Of a stretch of 13,879 bases of DNA, positions 4,912-12,559 are shown piece after piece. The notes under the pieces are model-generated. The model worked only from the letters and a program-made list of their open reading frames with translations, was not told the origin of the DNA and ran no database searches. Location: the NCBI GenBank assembly GCA_900539175.1, contig UQAW01000084.1, forward strand, positions 1 to 13,879. The letters run 5' to 3'. This DNA comes from an uncultured Lachnospiraceae bacterium. GTDB lineage: Bacteria; Bacillota; Clostridia; Lachnospirales; Lachnospiraceae. Numbering within the stretch: position 1 is the first letter of the stretch; the number at the start of each line of letters is the position of its first letter. A program made the translations under genes and the position numbers.

Positions 4912-7614
4912 ATGGAAATACTAAGTCAAAATCCGGATCAGTTTCTGAGAGCGATCCGAAATGATACATTAAATGGAAAACGGGGCAAGTTGAAGATCTT
5001 CTTCGGTTACGCCGCCGGTGTTGGAAAAACTTATGCCATGTTACAGGCGGCGCATCAGGCAAAAGAACGTGGTGTTGATGTGGTTGCAGGATACGTAGAA
5101 GCCCATTTCAGACCTCAAATAGCAGCATTGTTGGGCGGTTTGGAGCAGCTTCCTGCGAAACAGGTGCTTTACGGGGGGAGGACCTTTCGGGAGTTTGATA
5201 TTGATAGTGCGTTGAAACAGAAGCCACAGTTGATTTTGGTGGACGAACTGGCTCATACCAATGCGGAGGGCAGTCGGCATGCCAAGCGTTATCAGGATGT
5301 ACAGGAACTGTTGAATGCCGGAATCAATGTTTACACGACAGTCAATGTTCAGCATATTGAAAGCCTGAACGATACCGTTGCTTCTATTACCGGAGGTCTG
5401 GTACAAGAGCGTATACCGGATTCTGTTTTTGATCAGGCGGATCAGGTGGAGTTGGTGGATATTGAACCGGCGGAACTGCTGGAGCGCATGGCAAGCGGAA
5501 AGGTTTATCGGGAAGATCATGCGGAACGTGCAGCAGTCAGTTTTTTTACCGTAGAAAATCTGACTGCTTTGCGTGAAATTGCTCTGCGGCGCTGTGCGGA
5601 CCGGGTCAATCTGTTGACGGAAAATGCCAGAATCCAGAGCCGGAGCAATTACCATACTGATGAGCATATTTTGGTGTGTCTTTCTTCTTCCCCTTCCAAC
5701 GCGAAGATTATCCGTACTGCTGCAAGGATGGCAAGGGCGTTTCGTGGGAGTTTTACTGCCCTTTTTGTGGAGACGCCTACAACTGCCGGAATGAATGAAG
5801 AGGATAAGAAGCGGCTGAGGGAGAACATGCGGCTGGCACAGCAGCTTGGCGCACATATAGAAACCAGCTATGGCGAGGATGTTCCTTATCAGATTGCAGA
5901 GTTTGCAAGGCTTTCCGGTGTCTCTGAAATTGTAATCGGGCGGAGTACAGCTACCAGAAAAAGCATATTCAGCAAGCCGACTTTGACAGAACGCCTGATT
6001 GCCAATGCCCCTAATCTGGATATTCATGTGATACCGGATGCCAGTAGCGGAAACGTCTGCCGGAAGCGGACGAATAAAGCACTCCATGTAACTGCTATGC
6101 CGGTTCGTGATGCGGCAAAGAGTATGATCGCTTTGCTGGCTGCAACCCTGATCGGATATGCGTTTTATACGCTGGGTTTTTCAGAAGCCAATATCGTGTC
6201 CGTATACATTTTTTGTGTTTTGGTCATTTCGGTCATCACAACGAATCGCTTTTGGGGGGTAACTGTCTCCATTGTAAATGTGCTTGTATTTAATTTCTTC
6301 TTTACCGTACCGCGCTTTACCTTTCACTTTAGCGACCCCAATTATTTGGTGACCTTTCCGATCATGTTTATGGTTGCGCTTCTGACAGGATCGCTTGCCA
6401 CCCGTTTGAAAGATAATGCAAAGCAATCTGCCGGTGCGGCATATCGGACGAAGCTTCTGTTTGAGACAAACCAGCTTCTCCAAAAGGAGACGGATGAGCA
6501 ATCTGTTGTAAAGGCTACCGCAGGACAACTCTTGAAATTGCTGAAAAGAGACATTGTAGTTTACTTGGCGGATGGAGAGAAACTTGACGTCCCCAGCATT
6601 TTCCGGATACCAGACAGTGACCAGTGCGAGTTGGTTTCTGAAAATGAAGAAGTAGTTGCGGCATGGGTGCTCCAAAACAACAAGCATGCCGGAGCCGGTA
6701 CCGACACCTTATCCGGTGCCAAATGCCTGTATTTGGCGATCAGGGTAAATCAACAGGTCTACGGTGTTGTGGGTATTGCAATGAATGAAGTTCCGCTGGA
6801 TTCCTTTGAAAACAGTGTCCTGTTGTCTATTCTCGGTGAATGTGCCCTGGCATTGGAAAATATCAAAAATGCTCGCGAAAAAGAAGAAGCTGCGATTCTG
6901 GCTAAAAATGAACAGCTTCGTGCGAATCTGCTGCGAGCCATCTCGCATGATTTGCGTACACCGTTGACTTCCATTTCCGGAAACGCCGACAACCTATTGG
7001 CTAACTATCAGAAGATGGACGATAACACGAGGAAGAGGACTTTTACAGACATATACGATGATTCCATGTGGTTGATCAATTTGGTTGAAAACTTGTTGGC
7101 TATTACCAGAATTGAAGGCGGTCAGGTTAACTTGATACAATCTGTGGAATTGATGGATGAGGTGATTGCAGAAGCTCTGCGCCATATCAATCGTAAAAGT
7201 AAGGAACATACGATCCATATCACTTCTTCTGAAGAACTGCTCCTTGCAAGCATTGATGCCAAACTGATTGTCCAGGTCATTATTAATTTGGTGGATAATG
7301 CCATCAAGTATACGTCGGTTGGGTCTGTGATTGAGGTTCATACAGAGAAGAACACAGAGAAACGGCAAGTCGTCGTTTCTATTTCTGATAATGGTCCCGG
7401 AATTCCTGATGATCAAAAGCTACATATTTTTGAGATGTTTTACAGTGGAGCCAATAAAATTGCTGACAGCCGCAGAAGCATTGGTTTGGGCCTTTCACTT
7501 TGTAAATCCATTGTCACAGCCCATGGAGGAACAATCTGGGTGGCAGATAATCATCCGAAAGGCACAGTTTTTACATTTACATTACCTGCTGGGGAGGTTG
7601 AATTACGTGAATAA
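4912..7614 (+). CDS. kdpD: Potassium/osmotic sensor histidine kinase KdpD
   Basis: Inner-membrane histidine kinase of 900 residues, full length for the family. Domains in order: KdpD N-terminal P-loop domain (about 24-230) with Walker A GYAAGVGKT (32-40) and LILVDELAHTN (107-117); universal stress protein-like domain (about 250-375); four transmembrane segments of the DUF4118 type (about 400-495); a GAF-like region (about 515-650); HisKA with His679 in ISHDLRTPL; and HATPase with NLVDNAIKY (792-800), DNGPGIPDD (826-834) and GLGLSLC (858-864). The stress-protein domain carries S258-x-S260, then 20 residues, then FTALF, close to the reported SXS-X20-FTAXY c-di-AMP-binding motif of S. aureus KdpD. 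Ribosome site GGGGAAGG is at 4901-4908. Its stop overlaps kdpE by 8 nt. It should phosphorylate KdpE. Confidence 0.96.
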   Translation: MEILSQNPDQFLRAIRNDTLNGKRGKLKIFFGYAAGVGKTYAMLQAAHQAKERGVDVVAGYVEAHFRPQIAALLGGLEQLPAKQVLYGGRTFREFDIDSALKQKPQLILVDELAHTNAEGSRHAKRYQDVQELLNAGINVYTTVNVQHIESLNDTVASITGGLVQERIPDSVFDQADQVELVDIEPAELLERMASGKVYREDHAERAAVSFFTVENLTALREIALRRCADRVNLLTENARIQSRSNYHTDEHILVCLSSSPSNAKIIRTAARMARAFRGSFTALFVETPTTAGMNEEDKKRLRENMRLAQQLGAHIETSYGEDVPYQIAEFARLSGVSEIVIGRSTATRKSIFSKPTLTERLIANAPNLDIHVIPDASSGNVCRKRTNKALHVTAMPVRDAAKSMIALLAATLIGYAFYTLGFSEANIVSVYIFCVLVISVITTNRFWGVTVSIVNVLVFNFFFTVPRFTFHFSDPNYLVTFPIMFMVALLTGSLATRLKDNAKQSAGAAYRTKLLFETNQLLQKETDEQSVVKATAGQLLKLLKRDIVVYLADGEKLDVPSIFRIPDSDQCELVSENEEVVAAWVLQNNKHAGAGTDTLSGAKCLYLAIRVNQQVYGVVGIAMNEVPLDSFENSVLLSILGECALALENIKNAREKEEAAILAKNEQLRANLLRAISHDLRTPLTSISGNADNLLANYQKMDDNTRKRTFTDIYDDSMWLINLVENLLAITRIEGGQVNLIQSVELMDEVIAEALRHINRKSKEHTIHITSSEELLLASIDAKLIVQVIINLVDNAIKYTSVGSVIEVHTEKNTEKRQVVVSISDNGPGIPDDQKLHIFEMFYSGANKIADSRRSIGLGLSLCKSIVTAHGGTIWVADNHPKGTVFTFTLPAGEVELRE

Positions 7615-8308
7615 ACCATTAATTTTAGTTGTGGAGGATGATCCTCCTGTCCGCAACCTGGTCACAACAACATTAAAGACAAACGATTACCGATATCTGG
7701 TAGCCGCGAATGGGGAAACTGCAATCCTGGAGGCGTCTTCCCATAATCCGGATATTGTCCTGCTGGATCTTGGACTGCCGGATATAGACGGAGTACAGGT
7801 GATCCGGAATATCCGTTCCTGGTCCAATCTTCCTATCATTGTGATCAGCGCCCGCAGCGAGGACAATGACAAAATTGAGGCTCTGGATGCGGGGGCTGAC
7901 GATTACCTGACCAAGCCCTTTTCCGTAGAAGAATTATTGGCACGGCTTCGGGTCACTCAGAGAAGGCTGTCCTATATGACGGCGGAAATGCTGGCTTCCA
8001 GTTCTGTTTTTGTCAACGGGAAATTGAAGGTGGACTATGCCGGCGGATGTGCGTATCTGGATGGGCAGGAACTGCATCTGACACCTATTGAGTATAAGCT
8101 GCTGTGTCTTCTGTCAAAGAATGTAGGCAAGGTATTGACTCACACTTTTATCACCCAAAACATTTGGGGGAGAAGCTGGGATAATGATATTGCATCCTTG
8201 CGTGTTTTTATGGCAACACTCCGGAAAAAGTTGGAGCCGTCATCGGATTCTCCGCAGTATATCCAGACTCATATCGGTGTAGGATACCGGATGATGAAAG
8301 TGGAGTAA
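7607..8308 (+). CDS. kdpE: Response regulator KdpE (OmpR/PhoB family)
   Basis: DNA-binding response regulator partner of KdpD. The chosen start is GTG at 7607, which gives 233 residues beginning MNKPLILVVEDD; GGGGAGG (7591-7597) lies 9 nt upstream, and the gene overlaps the kdpD stop. The longer open frame back to 7331 lies inside kdpD and is not credible as protein. The receiver domain (1-120) has the acidic pair Asp11/Asp12, phosphoacceptor Asp54 in LLDLGLPD, Ser81 and Lys103 in TKPF. The winged-helix output domain spans about 140-233, with LTPIEYKLLCLL and the terminal IGVGYRM. No kdpFABC is present, so the likely target is its own ktr operon or genes elsewhere. Confidence 0.95.
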   Translation: MNKPLILVVEDDPPVRNLVTTTLKTNDYRYLVAANGETAILEASSHNPDIVLLDLGLPDIDGVQVIRNIRSWSNLPIIVISARSEDNDKIEALDAGADDYLTKPFSVEELLARLRVTQRRLSYMTAEMLASSSVFVNGKLKVDYAGGCAYLDGQELHLTPIEYKLLCLLSKNVGKVLTHTFITQNIWGRSWDNDIASLRVFMATLRKKLEPSSDSPQYIQTHIGVGYRMMKVE

Positions 8309-8433
8309 TATGGAATCCAGCGCCTTTTGACCGCAACATCATATTAGATTTTGCTAATAAATCAAGAAAGGAAATTGAAGAAAGAGCTCCGAAATCTGAA
8401 TAAAGAAATCTGAACTGCGGATACTATATGCAA

Positions 8434-8471
8434 CGCAGACGATTGCGCAGACGCAGTTTATAATTGTCTGC
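8434..8471 (+). promoter_or_regulatory. eno upstream region: repeats around a -10 box
   Basis: The octamer CGCAGACG occurs twice (8434-8441 and 8446-8453) with a 12-nt period. GCAGAC at 8447-8452 also forms an inverted repeat with GTCTGC at 8466-8471, and the two flank a perfect -10 TATAAT (8459-8464). No good -35 is present, which suggests an activator site overlapping the -35 region. The rest of the 193-nt kdpE-eno gap shows no terminator. Confidence 0.45.
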
Positions 8472-8501
8472 TGTTGAGATAGAAAATCAGGAGGTAGATG
8501 T

Positions 8502-9815
8502 ATGTTTCGCTATTTACCGATTCGCAGGGTATACGCAAGAGAAGTACTGGACTCCAGAGGAAATCCGACCGTGGAGGTTGAAGTCACTGTCGGTGAAGGA
8601 GTGATAGGGATAGATGGATATACGGGACGCGCTATGGTGCCTTCAGGCGCCTCCACCGGAAAGTTTGAAGCAGTGGAATTGAGGGACGGAGAAAAGCGTT
8701 ACAAAGGACTGGGAGTGACAAAAGCTGTGGACAATGTGAATACAAAACTGGCCGAGGCGGTTCTGGGAGAAAATGCATTGAACCAGGCATATGTGGATCA
8801 GCTTCTTCTGGATGCAGACGGCACATCAAACAAAGAGCATATTGGGGCCAATGCAATTCTGGGGGTTTCACTTGCAGTGGCAAGAGCTGCCGCAGCGGCA
8901 TTGCGGCTTCCGCTTTATCAATATCTTGGGGGCTGTCATACGAAAAGGCTTCCGATTCCCATGATGAATATTCTGAATGGAGGATGTCATGCGGACAATA
9001 CAGTGGATCTGCAGGAATTTATGATTATGCCTGTAGGAGCCGCAAATTTTCGTGAGGCACTGGCGGTCTGTGCCGAGATTTATCAGGAATTAAAGCATTT
9101 GTTAAAAGAAAAAGGATTGTCCACTGCGGTGGGCGATGAAGGCGGATTTGCCCCTGATGTGAAAGATTCGGATGAGATTCTTGCATTGATCGTGGAAGCG
9201 GTGACACGGGCAGGCTATAAGCCGGGAGAAGATATTGGAATCGCTATTGATGCGGCTGCAAGTGAGTTGTACGATGAGGAGAAAAATGTCTATTACTTCC
9301 CCGGAGAGAGTAAGATGAATGGGGAAGAAGTCCAAAGAGACGCCAGAGAAATGGTGGAATATTATAAAGAATTGGCTGATAAGTATCCGATTCTGTCCAT
9401 CGAAGACGGGCTGCATGAAGATGACTGGGATGGATGGAAGATGATGACGGAGGAACTTGGAGATAAGATTCAATTGGTGGGAGATGACCTTTTCGTAACG
9501 AACATCAAGAGATTGCGCTGCGGAATCGATCTGCACGTTGCCAATGCGATTCTTGTGAAAGTAAATCAGATTGGTACTCTGACAGAAGCATTGGATGCGG
9601 TCGAGATGGCACAACATGCGGGATATCACGCAGTTATTTCTCACCGTTCGGGAGAGACGGAAGATTCTTTTATTGCAGATTTGGCTGTAGCAACCGGAGC
9701 CGGGCAGATTAAGACCGGAGCACCTTGTCGTTCTGATAGAAATGCAAAATACAATCAGCTTCTCAGAATTGAAGATTATCTTGGATGTGTGTCAGAATAC
9801 AAAAAAAACTGTTGA
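8502..9815 (+). CDS. eno: Enolase (phosphopyruvate hydratase)
   Basis: Cytosolic glycolytic enzyme that dehydrates 2-phosphoglycerate to phosphoenolpyruvate, the step after GpmI. At 437 residues it is full length (family about 430). Visible: DSRGNPTVE at 17-25, mobile loop SGASTG at 48-53, His163 in GGCHADNTVD, Glu213 in GDEGGFAPD, the Mg ligands Asp250, Glu301 (SIEDG) and Asp328 (GDDLFVTN), catalytic Lys353 in ILVKVNQIGTLTEA, HRSGETED (381-388) and Lys404 (GQIKTGAP). The ATG at 8502 follows AGGAGG by a normal distance. The sequence is somewhat divergent from the commonest clostridial form: GGC where GGS or GGA is usual at 160-162, GAPCRSDR where GAPSRSER is usual, a short insertion near 33-40, and a C-terminal Cys. 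All catalytic residues are kept, so it should be active. Confidence 0.97.
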   Translation: MFRYLPIRRVYAREVLDSRGNPTVEVEVTVGEGVIGIDGYTGRAMVPSGASTGKFEAVELRDGEKRYKGLGVTKAVDNVNTKLAEAVLGENALNQAYVDQLLLDADGTSNKEHIGANAILGVSLAVARAAAAALRLPLYQYLGGCHTKRLPIPMMNILNGGCHADNTVDLQEFMIMPVGAANFREALAVCAEIYQELKHLLKEKGLSTAVGDEGGFAPDVKDSDEILALIVEAVTRAGYKPGEDIGIAIDAAASELYDEEKNVYYFPGESKMNGEEVQRDAREMVEYYKELADKYPILSIEDGLHEDDWDGWKMMTEELGDKIQLVGDDLFVTNIKRLRCGIDLHVANAILVKVNQIGTLTEALDAVEMAQHAGYHAVISHRSGETEDSFIADLAVATGAGQIKTGAPCRSDRNAKYNQLLRIEDYLGCVSEYKKNC

Positions 9816-9840
9816 ATTATTCCATCTCCTATGATAGAAT
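9812..9840 (+). promoter_or_regulatory. secG promoter overlapping the eno stop
   Basis: The -35 TTGAAT (9812-9817) overlaps the eno TGA stop. The -10 TAGAAT (9835-9840) follows after exactly 17 nt. The predicted start near 9847 gives a leader of about 57 nt that contains the hairpin at 9855-9875. Confidence 0.6.
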
Positions 9841-9851
9841 ATAAAAAGATT

Positions 9852-9875
9852 CGGTATCCGTAGCGGTATCGGATA
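9852..9875 (+). repeat. Leader repeat and hairpin before secG
   Basis: CGGTATC occurs at 9852-9858 and again at 9864-9870 (12-nt period). TATCCG (9855-9860) can pair with CGGATA (9870-9875) around a 9-nt loop. It lies in the secG leader just upstream of AGGAGG (9891-9896). There is no T tract, so it is not a terminator. Confidence 0.4.
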
Positions 9876-9903
9876 TTGAAGGTTCGTTATAGGAGGTGTA
9901 GAC

Positions 9904-10140
9904 GTGGTAATCTTAAGAACGATATTAACAGTTTTGTATGTAATAGATTGTATCGCATTGCTTGTGGTCGTACTGATGCAGGAAGGAAAACAGCAGGGTC
10001 TTGGTGCAATCGCCGGTGTTGCGGATACCTATTGGGGTAAGAACAAAGGACGTTCCGCAGAAGGCACACTGATTAAGCTGACAAAGCTTATGGCTGTTTT
10101 GTTTATCGTGTTGTCAGTTGTATTGAATTTGAATTTTTAA
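9904..10140 (+). CDS. secG: Preprotein translocase subunit SecG
   Basis: Small membrane subunit of the SecYEG protein-export channel; it assists SecA-driven translocation. The 78 residues match the family (about 75). Two transmembrane segments are seen, at about 3-25 and 58-76. Between them is the family hallmark VLMQEGKQQGLGAIAG (23-38), followed by a polar loop with GKNKGR. It starts with GTG at 9904, 7 nt after AGGAGG (9891-9896). secG followed by rnr and smpB is a typical Firmicute neighbourhood. A strong terminator follows at once, so rnr is probably transcribed partly on its own. Confidence 0.93.
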   Translation: MVILRTILTVLYVIDCIALLVVVLMQEGKQQGLGAIAGVADTYWGKNKGRSAEGTLIKLTKLMAVLFIVLSVVLNLNF

Positions 10141-10146
10141 TGCAAG

Positions 10147-10184
10147 AGGCTGTTGCAAGGGATTGCAACAGTCTTTGTTTTTCT
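10147..10184 (+). terminator. Intrinsic terminator after secG
   Basis: An 11-bp stem with one G-T wobble pairs 10148-10158 with 10163-10173 around a GGGA loop. An A-T pair extends it and a T-rich tail (10174-10184) follows. It should end the secG transcript, with rnr either depending on readthrough or having its own promoter in 10185-10276. Confidence 0.85.
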
Positions 10185-10194
10185 AAACGGATAT

Positions 10195-10230
10195 GTCTGC
10201 TGACGCAGACGTCACCATAGCAGATGGAAC
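10195..10230 (+). promoter_or_regulatory. rnr upstream inverted repeat and conserved 14-mer
   Basis: GTCTGC (10195-10200) and GCAGAC (10205-10210) form a perfect 6-bp inverted repeat, nested with TGACG/CGTCA (10201-10205, 10210-10214). The following 14-mer at 10217-10230 differs at one base from 173-186 in the gpmI promoter. A clear -35/-10 pair is not visible, so the exact start is uncertain. Confidence 0.4.
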
Positions 10231-10276
10231 GTTGAATGAAAAAATTGGCATTTTGTGAATATACGAGGTAAAAAGT

Positions 10277-12559
10277 TTGAACAGAAAAAGTAATCAGGCG
10301 TTTAAGAACAGAAAAAAGATGATTTACGACTTCATCTGCAATAAGAATTATGTTCCAATGAAAGCTAAAGAAATCGCATCCCTGCTTCAGATTCCCAAAC
10401 AGAAAAGAAGTGAGCTTCAGGAAGTTCTGGAGGCACTGGAGCGGGAGGGGAAAATCATGGTGATTCACAGGGGACGTTACAAGAAGTGCCCGGTGAAGAA
10501 TTCTGCGGATAAGCATGCGGGGTGTGAAGATTCCCGTAAAGAACAGAACCGCGGAAAAGAAAAAGATGTAAAACGCAACGAGAAAGACGAGTGGGCTGGA
10601 GCAGCATTCTGTCCGGAACCTGCAGAATGCAAAAGAGGAACCTTTATCAGTCATTCCAAGGGGTTTGGGTTTGTTGAGTTGGAAGAGGCAGATGAGGAAG
10701 ACATTTTTATTCCGGCGCCATATGTGGGTGAGGCCTTTCATCGAGACGAGGTAGAGGTGGTACTTTTGCCGCAGCAAAGTGGGAGACGGCAGGAAGGACG
10801 AGTTGTTCGTGTGTTGTCTCACGGCATTACGGAAGTCATTGGAACCTTTGAGAGAAGCAATTCCTTTGGATTTGTGATTGCAGATAATGTCAGGATTTCG
10901 AAAGATATTTTTATTCCAAAAGAGTGTATTAACAATGCAGCTACCGGAGATAAAGTAATTGTGCAGATGCGCAGTTATGGCAGCAGTCAGAAAAGTCCGG
11001 AAGGAAAAGTAGTTGAGATTCTGGGAAAGGTTGGTGAACCTGGAATTGATGTTCTGTCTGTAGCAAGAGCTTACGATATTCCGATGGAGTTTCCGATAAA
11101 AGTCATCAACCAGGCGGAACGTTGTCCAGACCATGTGCTGGAAAATGATTTTAACGGAAGACTGGATCTGCGCGGATGGCAGATGGTCACGATTGACGGG
11201 GAAGATGCCAAGGATCTGGATGATGCAGTGTCGGTTTCCATGGAAGACGGCATGTACAAACTGGGTGTTCATATCGCTGATGTAAGCAACTATGTTCAGG
11301 GAGGAAGCGCATTGGACCGGGAGGCGTTAAAGCGGGGAACCAGTGTATATCTTGTAGACCGGGTGATTCCAATGCTGCCTAAAAAGCTTTCCAATGGAAT
11401 CTGTTCATTAAATGCAGGGGAGGACAGACTGGCGCTGTCCTGTATTATGTGGGTAGATAAGAAAGGTCTGGTGAAAAAGCATCAGATTGCAGAGACGGTC
11501 ATTCATGTGGATCGGAGAATGTCCTATACGAATGTCAATAAGATTCTGACAGAGGAAGATGAGGAATTGATTGTGGAATACCGCGATCTTGTGCCGATGT
11601 TTCGGATGATGAAGCAGTTGTCAGATCTTCTCCGGGCAAACCGCAGCAACCGGGGAGCCATCGATTTTGAATTCCCCGAGAGTAAAATTATCTTAAATGA
11701 CAGGGGAAAACCAATTGATATTAAAGCGTATGAACACAATGCTGCCACGAATCTGATTGAGGATTTTATGCTTCTGGCAAATGAGACTGTGGCAAAAGAA
11801 TATTGCAGAAAGGAAATTCCGTTCCTGTACCGGACGCATGAGAATCCGGATATGGATAAGATGGAAGGCGTGCTGTCTTTTATCAGAAATCAGGGGATTT
11901 CTGTGAGCAAGAGTATGGAAGAGATCACACCGAAGGAAGTGCAGGAAATCCTGTCCGCAATTGAAGGTTCACCGATGGAACCTTTGATCAGCAGACTGCT
12001 TCTTCGTTCTATGAAACAGGCACGTTATACAACCGGATGTAGCGGGCACTTTGGGCTGGCTGCCAAGTATTACTGTCATTTTACCTCTCCGATCCGGCGT
12101 TATCCGGATCTGCAGATTCACAGGATCATCAAAGATGATCTGCGCGGACGGATGAATGACCAGAAAAAAGAATATTATGTGTCAATTCTGGAAGAGGTGG
12201 CAAGGCAGACTTCTGCCACAGAGCGCCGCGCTGAAGAAGCAGAACGCGAGACGGATAAGATGAAGATGGCGGAATACATGCAATATCATATTGGAGAAAC
12301 ATTCGATGGGGTTGTTTCCGGTGTTACCGGATGGGGAATCTATGTGGAATTGCCGAATACTGTGGAAGGTCTGGTACATGTAAATACCCTTCGGGATGAT
12401 TATTATGTGTTTGATCAGGAGAACTATCAGATGATCGGTGAAATGACCGGAAAGACTTATCGCCTTGGAGATAAGGTATGTGTCAGAACAGCAGATGTGG
12501 ATCTTGGTAATAAGACCATAGATTTCGTATTGGAAGAGATGGGAGAAGAGGATGAGTAA
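10277..12559 (+). CDS. rnr: Ribonuclease R (RNase II/RNB family 3'-5' exoribonuclease)
   Basis: Processive 3'-5' exoribonuclease that degrades structured RNA, including faulty mRNA released by tmRNA. It has 760 residues. Order: N-terminal winged-helix RNase R domain (about 12-70); a Lys/Glu-rich linker (72-116); two cold-shock RNA-binding domains (about 117-250), both with the GFGFV-like motif (GFGFVEL 129-135, SFGFVIAD 196-203); RNB catalytic domain (about 295-615) with Mg-binding Asp307, Asp313, Asp315 and Asp316 in TIDGEDAKDLDDAV; HFTSPIRRYPDL at 601-612; and a C-terminal S1 domain (about 673-752). The start is TTG at 10277, 8 nt after GAGG (10265-10268); the next in-frame ATG (10319) would cut into the winged helix. 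Four cysteines in the linker region (71, 83, 112, 118) are unusual. It overlaps smpB by 8 nt. Confidence 0.95.
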   Translation: MNRKSNQAFKNRKKMIYDFICNKNYVPMKAKEIASLLQIPKQKRSELQEVLEALEREGKIMVIHRGRYKKCPVKNSADKHAGCEDSRKEQNRGKEKDVKRNEKDEWAGAAFCPEPAECKRGTFISHSKGFGFVELEEADEEDIFIPAPYVGEAFHRDEVEVVLLPQQSGRRQEGRVVRVLSHGITEVIGTFERSNSFGFVIADNVRISKDIFIPKECINNAATGDKVIVQMRSYGSSQKSPEGKVVEILGKVGEPGIDVLSVARAYDIPMEFPIKVINQAERCPDHVLENDFNGRLDLRGWQMVTIDGEDAKDLDDAVSVSMEDGMYKLGVHIADVSNYVQGGSALDREALKRGTSVYLVDRVIPMLPKKLSNGICSLNAGEDRLALSCIMWVDKKGLVKKHQIAETVIHVDRRMSYTNVNKILTEEDEELIVEYRDLVPMFRMMKQLSDLLRANRSNRGAIDFEFPESKIILNDRGKPIDIKAYEHNAATNLIEDFMLLANETVAKEYCRKEIPFLYRTHENPDMDKMEGVLSFIRNQGISVSKSMEEITPKEVQEILSAIEGSPMEPLISRLLLRSMKQARYTTGCSGHFGLAAKYYCHFTSPIRRYPDLQIHRIIKDDLRGRMNDQKKEYYVSILEEVARQTSATERRAEEAERETDKMKMAEYMQYHIGETFDGVVSGVTGWGIYVELPNTVEGLVHVNTLRDDYYVFDQENYQMIGEMTGKTYRLGDKVCVRTADVDLGNKTIDFVLEEMGEEDE

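Noticed and set aside
7331..7606. N-terminal extension of the kdpE frame
   Set aside because: Lies in another frame of kdpD's ATPase domain; the receiver domain begins right after GTG 7607 with a proper ribosome site.
8188..8403. Frame overlapping the kdpE end and extending into the gap (…FANKSRKEIEERAPKSE)
   Set aside because: The tail looks protein-like, but there is no ATG, GTG or TTG start in frame and most of it overlaps kdpE. It may be a remnant, but this is not supportable.
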